Shown piece after piece: positions 23,440-33,553 of a stretch of DNA of 64,000 nt. The DNA is from Anabas testudineus (Eukaryota; Chordata; Actinopteri; Anabantiformes; Anabantidae). The stretch's first letter is position 1; the number at the start of each line of letters is the position of its first letter. Under the pieces are notes generated by a model that was given only the letters and a program-made list of their open reading frames with translations, made no database searches and was not told the origin of the DNA. Location of the stretch: positions 12,626,019 to 12,690,018 of the forward strand of contig NC_046625.1 in assembly GCF_900324465.2 (NCBI RefSeq), written 5' to 3'. Made by a program: the position numbers and the translations under genes.

Positions 23440-24580
23440 GCCGGCTCATTTACTATCAGGCTCTTTGGCTTAAACCACTCCAGATAATAAATAAATGATG
23501 ATTGTAAGAGTGATCTGGAGTTAGTCCAATTCTTTATTTACCCTAGTGCCACGGCCTGGATGCTTCAACACAGGCTGACTTATAGTAAATAATTAATACG
23601 GTCTTCAGATCTCTTAACTACTCTGATGGGATGATAATCACACACAAACATTCCCATTCTTTGAAAACAGACGGTTTGTTACATCTACATGCATTCACAC
23701 AAGTGTCAAGATTGTTTCTGTTAGCCACAGTGGGCATGTTAGGTCAAAAATCAGCCTTTCCACTTCGCCCCAGAAATGAATGAAGCCTTTGTAATGGATA
23801 TCAAATAATAACTGCAGCGGATCTTATTTCCACCCATGGGAATAAAAAGCATCAGACCTACATATCATGCATCTGAGACGATACACGTGCAGCCATATAA
23901 AACAGAACACTGGGTTGTGTTTCATTTGGGGGTTTTCTCATTCATCAGCGGTTTGACCTTTCGGATGGAGTTGGAGATTAATCCAACTTTACAGCCAACA
24001 GCTCAACTAAGATCGTGTACCGAGGGTCAAGCGCAGATGTTGAATATCAGAGTTAAAATGCATGAAGCGATAAATTGGGATCAGATAATATCTCTAACTA
24101 TCCAAACATTTTAGGGGGAACCTTGATCATCGCCAGTACGATCACATGAAGTATTTTAGTAAGTCCAAAACACACAAACAGTTTCCTGTAATCGGAAGTT
24201 GTATTTGTACAATAAAGGTGAAAGATTAGAAGAAAGAAATAAAAAGAAAAAAAAAACGAACAATAGTTTGATAAAATAAAAATTTCTGGCCACAAAAGTT
24301 GCTCGTGCATGCGTAAGTTGGGGAAATAAGTTTCACTTAAAGGAAAAAAAAAGATACTTTTTGAAAATACAGTAGAGTACGTGAACCTGTCTAAATCTGG
24401 GAAAATACGCTTCCTTTATAGGAACAAAATAGGAATATCTGTTAAGAAAAATGCCGACATCTCAATGTGTATTATTAAATAGTCTCATAAAAAGGAAGAT
24501 TTGCGCGTAAACATATCGCAACGAGGTAAGTTTAACATTTGGAAAAATGTGGATTTGCTCGGACAAGTCAAATAAAGGGT
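23440..24580. other. Hoxa11b 3' flank, no gene seen
   Basis: No coding signature. AT-rich, with a poly-A run near 24247. The part nearest 24580 probably belongs to the hoxa11b 3'UTR or its flank. No canonical AATAAA was found on the minus strand here; an ATTAAA variant is at about 24664. Confidence 0.4.
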
Positions 24581-24583
24581 CTG

Positions 24584-24584
<1 letters not shown>

Positions 24585-24656
<72 letters not shown>

Positions 24657-24657
24657 T
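24585..24657. repeat. (AAT)n trinucleotide microsatellite, probably in the hoxa11b 3'UTR
   Basis: About 24 uninterrupted ATA/AAT units, starting roughly 140 bases past the hoxa11b stop. On the minus strand it reads (ATT)n. The poly-Asn and poly-Tyr frames across it are artefacts. Confidence 0.95.
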
Positions 24658-24795
24658 ATTGTGTTTAATTGAAAAATCATATATAAATAGTAGAATTCTG
24701 GCACGAGAAAGAAAAAGAAAAACAACGTCATCCCGTCCAGGTAACGATGTTGTATAGTTTAGATGTGGGGGTGCTTGGCAGTCTTTGTTCAGTTT

Positions 24796-26570
24796 TTACA
24801 GCAGGGGGTTTGTGGTGTAGTACTGTAAACGGTCTCTGTTCAGTTTCTTCTCCTTCATCCTCCTGTTCTGAAACCAGATTTTGACCTGGCGATCTGTCAG
24901 ATTGAGCATCCGCGAGAGCTGCAGACGCTTCTCTTTGTTGATGTAAACGCTGAAGAAGAATTCCCTCTCGAGTTCCCTGATCTGATACTTTGAATACGGA
25001 CATCTCTTCTTGCGCGTCCTCTGGCCACCTGGAACACAACGAGAGGAGGAAAAAAACAGTGTCACCAGTTATCATCTACACGTTGCAACAACATGAAACG
25101 AAGCGCTTTCGTCGGAGCAGCAGCGGTGGTCCACATGAGCTGTGGAGTTCAAGTGTTTCCTTCCTCTCGGGCCTACAGCATCGAGATTTGTAAACAAAGA
25201 CTGGACTTGATAGTGGGACACGTTGAGCATGAAGGATTGCATGTCGGAAGTTGTGAAAACTCATTGAAATTTGTAAAACCATACTGGCTGGTTTTAAGAG
25301 TGAGGGTGTGGGCCTAACCCAAACAGACATGGGTATCATATGACTGATATGCCTTTATTGTGCGCTGGGATTTCACTGTGCGTAAAATGCTGTTGTTTCA
25401 GTGTTAGTGGAGCACATTCCCAACGCGGAGAGCAGTTGTTGGATTAAATCCTCTCAAATCCGGCGAATTTGTAAATATTTACCTTTAAATAAGAATCGGG
25501 ATTTAAGCCTTAAGTCTGCTCCAAAGTCACATTTTAATAGCTGCTCGAAACACAACAAGATAAAAAAAAATCAAAACCGTACATGTTAAACGTACGTATG
25601 ATGGGATTAATAATTATGGGAGATCTGGTGTGCGTTTGAAATGTTCAGATCTTTTCCAAAACGTTTGTAAATGTGTATGTTTACCATGTGTACATGACGT
25701 TTACGCAGTAATTCTGATATGTAGGCCATCACAATGGAGAAAATGTGAGATCTTGTTGGAAATCCTGGAAGACGAGCTTAACGCCAGCGTCTTCACGGCC
25801 AATTTCAATCCCAAGCACGTGATCTTGTCGTTTATAACATAGTTTTGTTATAGGGTAAATCTGCAGGCCCTCCATAAACCTTACGTGCTTATAAAACAGC
25901 ATATAAAAAGCTTTAAGAGCAACGCGTACGATTTGTCTCCTTCTTGCATTAACTGGAGATACTCACTGCTGCTTTTGCTCGGTTTCTCCTCGCTGTGGCC
26001 GGAGGACGACTTGGGGCTGCAGCTCTCCGCCGAGTCTGAGCTCGGGTGAGCCGGAGCGGGGCTTGTTTTGACAGCGTGTCTGTCCGTGTCTGCTGCTTGT
26101 GCTGTCGGTGTTGTGCTGCTCTCTGCGCCGCCGTAGGCGGTGTCGAAAAACTGGTCAAACGCCTGCGGTAGGACGCCGTTCCTGCCAACGGTGCCATAGA
26201 ACCCGGGCGTCGGGTTGGAGGAGCTGGGGTGGCTGGCGCTGGAGCTGCCTTTCACCAGGATCTCACCCCCTCTTGAAGCCGGGCTCGTCCAGCCGTCCCT
26301 GTGCACGATGTCCTCAGTGTAGCAGTGTGACAGGCTCCCTCTGCTGTGGTGCCATTTACTGGAAGTATCAATGCCATAATCTCTGAACGCGACATCTCTC
26401 ACGGACGGGACCTGTGGCAGAGCTGAGGTCTGGTACGAGTATGTCATGGGGCAAGAGGACTGGCTTTGGGTTAAATAATGAGGAAGACCCGAGAAGTCTG
26501 CTCCGGAGACGTAATAGGTGCAGCTCGGTAAATACATATTAGAGCCAGAGATCCGATCATCAAAATCCAT
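24796..26570 (-). CDS. hoxa11b: Homeobox protein Hox-A11b
   Basis: A group 11 Hox transcription factor of 278 residues, active in posterior trunk, kidney and fin or limb development in vertebrates. Its exons are 25967-26570 and 24796-25028. The chosen ATG gives the diagnostic MDFDDR start; an upstream in-frame extension to 26741 lacks homology. Exon 1 carries [14 protein letters not shown], the [20 protein letters not shown] block and a Ser-rich region ending in SSGHSEEK. The donor GTGAGT splits a Ser codon. The homeodomain ([34 protein letters not shown]) is followed by the group 11 tail [13 protein letters not shown]. The gene looks intact. Confidence 0.97.
25811..25822. promoter_or_regulatory. 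E-box element CCAAGCACGTGA in the hoxa11b intron
   Basis: It differs by one base from the CCAAACACGTGA element in the hoxa9b and hoxa13b promoters, and it has the same orientation. It lies 145 bases inside the intron past exon 1. Function unknown. Confidence 0.35.
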
Positions 26571-27950
26571 ATTCTGCTGCTGGAAACGTCCTATAATAAT
26601 CCTCGCATAGTTCCTCCGCGGCGCTGCGCTCCAGTCACTTTGAGGCAGACTAGTGGAGCAGAAATCCTTAGACGTACAAGCTGACGTGGGGATCCATCTC
26701 TCTCCATTCCTAAAGGGCCAAAGCCATGTGACCACTGGCACAAAATGACAGATAGCCTACGCCTCACCGTGTAGGCTATATGAGTGAATGAGTTTATGAA
26801 GCAGACCTTTGGCTGCATGGGAAAGGAAAAAATACTCAAGGAATTCTGCATCGACCCTGTTTCGGCTACTTTGAAGAAACCGAACTATCTCAGAGTCGGG
26901 TTAGTGTTTTCATTTAGACGGAAATGGTTCATTGCAGTTTTCATTGTTAAACTACGACATTAAATGGTAGAAAAACAGATATTAACGTGCAATTTCACCA
27001 TCAAGCTGCTTAACCTGCCAAATGTGAGCCTAGGGCGCGTTTTAAACCCAACCCTCACCTTAACCCTAACCTTAACCTCTGCAGAGGCGGTTGGATTTCT
27101 ATAGAAGGGACGATCACATTTTGGACCATGAAGGGGACACGACACAAACTTTTTCATGTGTTTAAAGTTTGATCTTTGTGGCACAAAGTGAAGAATTTAG
27201 GCAGCAGTAAAGAATGTGATGAGTCTGACATGACAGGTCATATTTAGGGAAATGCGGGCCTGTATTGCGCATGCGGTTTAGGGTTAGACATTTGGAAGCT
27301 GCTGAAATCTTCTCATATTTGTCACGACAGGTATGAATTAGTCGTCTCTTATAATCTGAATTTATTTTAGCTCCCCTGGCTATTTATAGACCAGTATGGT
27401 TCACAAGCGGTGGCGCAACGCGAGCTGCTCGTGCGTCAGGCCTGAATCCAGTTTGGCACAGAGGGACAAAAAGACAATAGCATGTGAAAGACAGGTAGAA
27501 AATGCCCGAGTTAAACCCATGTAGGCCACGTGTAATGAGCTCAAACGAAGTCACGACAACATGTCGTTTAGTATAAACACACAGCTGTTTTTCATGGGCT
27601 ATTAATAATAAATGTATTTGTGAAGGGACTCCGGTCTTTTCATCGCCCTTTTCTCTCCTTGCAGTGCCGAATATAAACCTTTGGACACGGACTATTTCCT
27701 CCAGTCCACTTCATATTCATTTGTCATCACTACAGGGTAAGCGGGCACACGTGTCACATATCACTAACCCTCCCGAGCAACCAATTTTTTTACAATTTGG
27801 TCCAAATTTACTTTTCCTACATCAAAGCCTGATGATTTGTCAGGCGCAGGCAGGTATTTAGGAGACTGTAGTGTTTGATTCTGGCCAGGTGGCTTGCTGC
27901 TTGACGTGGACCGATTGAGCTTCATTCATGTGAGACTGTTTGTTTCATTT
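26571..27950. other. hoxa11b upstream region
   Basis: No gene. It contains the hoxa11b promoter flank, a telomere-like TAACCC patch listed separately, and an unassigned block at 27400-27560. Confidence 0.4.
27035..27085. repeat. Degenerate TAACCC-type (telomere-like) patch
   Basis: Repeated near-copies of (C)TTAACC and CCTAACC (for example CACCTTAACCCTAACCTTAA). The next 60 bases (near ACATTTTGGACCATGAAGGG) resemble a dispersed repeat commonly seen in teleost genomes. Family not determined. Confidence 0.5.
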
Positions 27951-27954
27951 GGTG

Positions 27955-28065
27955 ACTGAAATTGTCTGACACAATAAATTTGACGACGGTTCCCGTGTTT
28001 ATTGCTTTGTGAATTATTCAGCCGCTCATTTGCAGAGTCAGCATCCAGGAGCAAGGAGTGGCCCA
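27955..28065. other. Candidate conserved element with paired posterior-Hox motifs
   Basis: An inverted pair, CAATAAA (27972-27978) and TTTATTG (27998-28004), 19 bases apart. GAATTATTCAGCCGCTC follows downstream. CDX and posterior Hox proteins bind such motifs. The block is non-repetitive and sits between hoxa11b and hoxa13b. Confidence 0.3.
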
Positions 28066-29566
28066 GCCTGTCACATAAAAACCTTCTTTCCACGTCTTAC
28101 AGCACGGTTCATAAACAGCTTCGTCCACAAACATCGGTTACACGGTTTAACCAGAGACAGTAAATGTGTATTAATTCACTAGAGTAGACAAACCCGTTTT
28201 AAAAATACAGGGTAGCTAGTAGAGTTTTTTTTTTTTTTTTAATAAAAAGCTGGTAAACCTTGACCCCCAGACTGTGCGTAAACTCTTCTCTTTTACCACG
28301 TTAACATAAATCTAGTGAGTAAAAAGGTTTATTTTTAATTTGTATTCCATTGTGACATGAAAACAATGTTGGCTGGATGCTTGAGAGTCGTCTTGAAATG
28401 TAAAGAAGAACGATATAAAAAAGACCTGAAGCCTTCAGCTGAGCTCTCTGGAAATATTCATGACATTTAGTCAGTTTGAAGGAAACACGCGAAAGACTGT
28501 TGTACAGAGTTTAAAATAAAAGCAGTTTTTCAGGTTAGTAAAACTTTTTTTTCTCTTTAACAGGAATGTGGTTTAATTTACCTTCTTCAAGGCCTCTGTG
28601 CCTCCTGCATTTCCTGGTATCACGATGCAAAGCATTCATTTGAAGGGCCCACTCTGTAATATAGTAACTATATTATATATTAAATAATTGAAGTGCTTGA
28701 TATGAAAAAGGTTTGAATTTTGTTTGTTTCTAAACTGTAGTAATTTAGTCATCTGTAAGCGTTGCTGCTGTAAACTATGAGAAGTATGAAAAATGGTTCT
28801 AAATGAATGAGACAATGAGAGAACTGCTGTGTTTTGAACTTTTGAAATGTTTTAAATGTTCACGTAGAAACCAAACAACACAATTATCCTTTTTAAACCA
28901 CCTCACTTTCATGATGATTTTAATAATGAGGTTTTAATATAAAGATGTAAAAGAAAGGAATCCAGTTCATTAGTGTTTTCATGAGTGTCTCAGTAAATTA
29001 ATAACTATATATATAAACAACATAAAAAAGTTTTGAAAAAAACATTTTCAAAGTGGAACAAAAAGATTAGTTGTTATTTAGTTTTTTTTGGTTATTTAGT
29101 TGTAACGTGTTAGAGCCACAGCTCCTCATAATGATCCGTGCACCTCTGTACAGTTCATGAAGTCAAGTGAAACTGAAAAGTACAGAGAAATAATTAATTT
29201 GGAACTCATCCTTCCTGAAGCCAGACAACTAAAACCTGGATATCTGATAAAGACCGGAGTAAAGGTGGTGGAGTCTGACTGCACCCAGTGGGAGCTTCTC
29301 TGGAAGCAGCTGAGGTGGTTCACAACGGAGACTGCTAGAAAACACAACAACGTCCACACTTCCCACTTTCTGCATTGACAAATTCAACCTGACTTTCACC
29401 TGAGGTGTGAATCCTCCGTCTTACTGTCCTTGGCCACAGTGACAGGCGCTGAACACTGAGGTGTGCGGTTTATTTTACTTATAAAAAATATAAAATGAGG
29501 GTGAGAACCAGCAAATATGTAAAAAGAATTGAGTATAAAATCAGTTTCAGTATTTCAATGTCCTGT

Positions 29567-29568
<2 letters not shown>

Positions 29569-29659
<91 letters not shown>
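29569..29659. repeat. (CA)n microsatellite
   Basis: About 45 uninterrupted CA units, the longest CA/TG run in the window. Confidence 0.97.
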
Positions 29660-29660
<1 letters not shown>

Positions 29661-30992
29661 AGTCACAACTTACATCATTAACAAAATGACAATTCATAGA
29701 TCTGTGGTTTGTGCTGTGTGAACTTTACTGACTCAGCTCAGTGTTATTTAACATCACTTTGCATTTTAGTCTGTTTGGAGTGAGATGCATCTTCCTGTTC
29801 GGCTGTTAGGGGGCGCGATGACACCGAACAACAGAGGGGACACATCTCCACACAAGAAACTACACTACAGGACACACAAACATTCACTGATACATCACTG
29901 CCAAACGTGTGCATCGGTGGAAGCGGTCCACACACTTAGGAAATCATTAGGAGTTGATGATCTATCTGAGCAGCAGCAGCAGCAGCAGCTCGGCCCCTGG
30001 AAGTGCTCTTGAGCAGGACGATAAACTTGCCCTCTATTGTTGGTTAAATCTGAGCTGAGTGGGTGACGCTCGCCACAGGGTGCTGCCTCGTTACTGGGAC
30101 AAATGCTCCTTTTTATGGCACAGACTCATCCTTCAAACCCAGCAGGAGGATCCAACTCCAAGTCTGCAGCAACCTGTCAGTCGAAGGCCCAACGAGCTGG
30201 TTCTTTAAAGCCGCAGAGAAACAGCTGTTATTATTATATATTAGTGTTTTATTATTGAGACTAGAAGCACAGTGATACAGGAACACAGTAACAGTAATAC
30301 AGTTGAAGCAGGCCTCTCCTTCATTTGCTCATTTAGCGGTTTTAAGCTTGTATTTCACAATAACACAACACTGCTGATGGTCGGACACAAAATGAAAACA
30401 CACCGTGAATTACTTTAAAGCCTCGATGAATCATCATCAGAATTAAACAGATTGTACGTTTTTGATTGAGTTACCTCTCTGAACTTTGGGTAAGGTTTTT
30501 TTAAATAATTTAACCAGGCACATCGGAAGATGCATTTTTAACAAACAAATTTAAAAAAAAAAGAAAAAATAGATTTGCATGGGTTACTTTATTATTTCAA
30601 ACGTGGGCTTCTCTTGACAAATTAAGCGCTGACGAATGGATGGAAACATCAACAGACTTTTTACTAAACAATTATAACCAGATGTTTTGCTGTTATTTTA
30701 TGTTCTAATACATTCAATCAACAATAATAATGTCTTATTTTTATGACTCTCATTAGCCTGTTGCCTTTATAAGTTGTGACAATATTAGATTAATTATTTA
30801 TTAAATCCGCTCTGACTTCATTATCTGCATCATTTTTCTGTTGCGCTACGTTTGTATGATGGATATAAATGTTGTTTTCAGTTCACTAGGAAATAAAAAA
30901 AAAAGTTTTATTATTTGTGAGACTTGTGCACGTGAATTATTTTATTAGATAAACAGGTAATAAGTGATTAGGTATAAAGCAACAGGTATTTG

Positions 30993-30998
<6 letters not shown>

Positions 30999-31063
<65 letters not shown>
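30999..31063. repeat. (CA)n microsatellite
   Basis: About 32 CA units between hoxa11b and hoxa13b. Confidence 0.97.
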
Positions 31064-31066
<3 letters not shown>

Positions 31067-31309
31067 TGCATCATCGAGCAGAGAGGAGACGCTGACATGA
31101 CAAACACAGGAGCTGAGGGACACTGCGCTGACGGAGCTGCTCCACTAGATGGAGACATAAACTCTCTGAGCTTCGTGCGGCCCTGTTGTCTCACAGGCTT
31201 CACAGGGTCATCAGTTTACGGAGTGCAAATCATCTCTTACCACTGAATAACCAAACACCGTGTTTAATATGGACTGAATAAGATGAATGAAAAGGACAAG
31301 TTCACAATG

Positions 31310-32271
31310 CGTCTCTCAAACATTTATTGTCAATACTTTGGCTATTGCAGTAAAAAGGAAGAATAGATATTTGCAGCCACATCGTATTTACATAGGTATT
31401 TAAAATTTTCAGTACTTCGTTGTTGACTGTAAAGGCAGAAATTGCATATATCGGCAGCCTGCTGACAGGCGACTTATTCCCTGCGAGTAAAACCCTGTTT
31501 TCAGAAAAAACAAAACAGTGATGTGCACAAAGTGTGGCCCAAGCTGCTGAAATACTCCAAACGTCTCACTTATGTTGTCATAACCCTTCATCAGATACTG
31601 ACTAGTTAATAAACAGATATCGACCTTGTTCTTTTTAAAGAGGGGGTTTCATTTTTAAAGGCAGTGATTTACTTTTAAAAAACAAAAATCCCTGCAGCCT
31701 TTCTTTAATGATGGAGTATAGATTATCTAAATAATTTAATCGTACACCAGAGAAGCGTTCTAGTTACCTTTGCAGTGTGGTTTATGTCTTCTCTTTAGTA
31801 AATGAATGAATCCTTAACATTTTATTTGTGACGTTATTCAATAATGTGTGTTTTAATTTGCAGGTTTGCACTGTGATCACAGTTTAGCTTTTTTTTTATT
31901 TTATTTATTTATTTATTTTTTATTTTTTGAAGGCCTTGACTGATTTCAGCTTTTAATTTCTGTATTTCATTAACAGAAAATAAAAGCACACAGGCCTGTT
32001 GGCGCTGTTGAATGTCTTGAATGAATTGTTTGATGAATACTTTTAAGATCATGCATCCCTCGCAGAATGGTCAACTGCCCCAGACCATTTCCGATCTTCC
32101 GTCAACAGGCCGCATCGGCTGGTTCCAATTAAAAATTGACAAAGGAAATGTGTAAGTCAAAGCAGAACCGCTCTGGCGACAAGGAAGCTGTTCATAACGC
32201 AATAAATTATAACAGTTTTGAAGATGAAGGCGCGTCCATGTCCACCTTCTTTCTCGCCTTCATCTCCAGAG
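31310..32271 (-). other. Presumed hoxa13b 3' flank / 3'UTR
   Basis: Minus-strand AATAAA signals occur in a T/A run near 31895-31925 and again near 31321-31328. I cannot tell which end is used. There is no coding content. Confidence 0.35.
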
Positions 32272-33328
32272 CTAACTGGAACTCTTGAATTTATTGACGA
32301 TTTTTTTCTCCTTTACGCGCCGGTTCTGAAACCAGATTGTCACTTGTCTCTCTGTCAGATTTGTTTGCGCGGATATCCTTCTCCTTTTGTCCTTGGTGAT
32401 GAATTTATTGGTGGCATACTCCCTTTCCAGTTCTTTGAGCTGCACCTTGGTGTATGGCACACGCTTCTTTCTCCCACGGCGAACAGAACTGTCTCCAACA
32501 GGTATGGTATCTGTGGAGAAGAAAATGCAGCATTACTATTTAATATTCTTGACTTCATTGGGACAGAAAACGAAAATGTTTTACAAAAAAGTAACTCTCA
32601 CTTTAAAAAAAAAACATTTCATACATGCGCGCACAGCCTGTCAACTCATACAGTCTCATGAGTACTGCATACTTCTGTGTTAAATAAAAAATACCTTGTA
32701 AGGAGGATTTCCACAGAGGATTTGACGGTGGCTGCTCCTTGGTGCAGTAAACCTGACCACTCCAACCATTGGTGATGGTCCATGGTTGGTAGGGCTCCAT
32801 GGGCAACAGAGACTCATGCCTTGGCTCAGACGGAGCACTCAGCGCAGGTACGACTGGGACGTCCAAGTAGCTGGGTTGGTAAGGACCCGAGGAATAGCCC
32901 TGATAAAAAGCAAATTCTTTCGCCCTGGTCGAAAACTCCTCACCGGGGACCGATGAATCCATGTATTTATCGCCATAACCAGAGGGCTGCGCGCAAGCCT
33001 TGACGCTGCCGTGTGACATCCTACATGGGTAATAACTGCTGCCAAAATATCCATAGGGCAAAGAAGCATTGGGCGAGCTCTGAGTGGCAGAACAGGGGCT
33101 GCATTGTTTGCCAGGCTCTCCCATGCCAGAGACTGGCACCTCACTCGCAGTGTAGGTGGTGCTGGGAGCCAGTGAGGTTGGATGCGCTAACAAATTCCTG
33201 CACTGGTTTGCAGCAAAATTGCCTCCAGTAAATCCTTCCATGTTTTTGCTTCTTTCATCCAAGCCGTTGTCGTAGAGAAACATCACCGGGTCAATCCAGC
33301 GCGAATGGAGAAGTAATGAAGCGGTCAT
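32272..33328 (-). CDS. hoxa13b: Homeobox protein Hox-A13b
   Basis: The most posterior Hox gene of the cluster, 290 residues, with a role in distal fin, hindgut and urogenital patterning in vertebrates. Its exons are 32695-33328 and 32272-32510. The donor GTATTT splits an Asp codon. The N-terminus ([20 protein letters not shown]) and internal blocks ([54 protein letters not shown]) match HOXA13. The long polyalanine tracts of mammalian HOXA13 are absent. The homeodomain has [20 protein letters not shown] and [16 protein letters not shown] with the group 13 tail. As expected for group 13, no PBX hexapeptide is present. The gene looks intact. Confidence 0.97.
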
Positions 33329-33458
33329 AGCATGCCCTACATCGAGACGACCAGCGCTTTTTCAAAATCCTCTCGACTGAACAGAGACAGGGACTCGGGC
33401 AGAGTAACGATACCAACACGCCTGAGTACATAAAGATCGCGAGGTTATTGGCCAGGGC

Positions 33459-33470
33459 CAAACACGTGAT
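33459..33470. promoter_or_regulatory. E-box element CCAAACACGTGA in the hoxa13b promoter
   Basis: Identical over 12 bases, and in the same orientation, to the element upstream of hoxa9b. It is preceded by TTATTGGCCAGGG, which contains a reverse CCAAT box, about 135 bases upstream of the ATG. Confidence 0.45.
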
Positions 33471-33520
33471 ATGCAAAGGAGACGATACACGTCCAGACAT
33501 CAGATAACAGAGATCAAGCT

Positions 33521-33522
<2 letters not shown>

Positions 33523-33551
<29 letters not shown>
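33523..33551. repeat. (TG)n microsatellite
   Basis: A short TG run 200 bases upstream of the hoxa13b start. Confidence 0.95.

Positions 33552-33553
<2 letters not shown>

Larger units (their letters stand above)
28066..31300. other. hoxa11b-hoxa13b intergenic region
   Basis: No supported gene. It holds poly-T at about 28226-28240, two CA microsatellites listed separately, and a CAG-type run at about 29970-29990. A 73-codon plus-strand frame (29157-29378) and a 29780-30020 block have balanced composition but match nothing I recognise. Confidence 0.45.

Noticed and set aside
26571-26741. N-terminal extension of hoxa11b exon 1 to an upstream ATG
   Set aside because: The family start MDFD is at 26570; upstream codons have no homology.
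29479-29697. Cys-Val / His-Thr repeat frames
   Set aside because: Artefact of the CA microsatellite.
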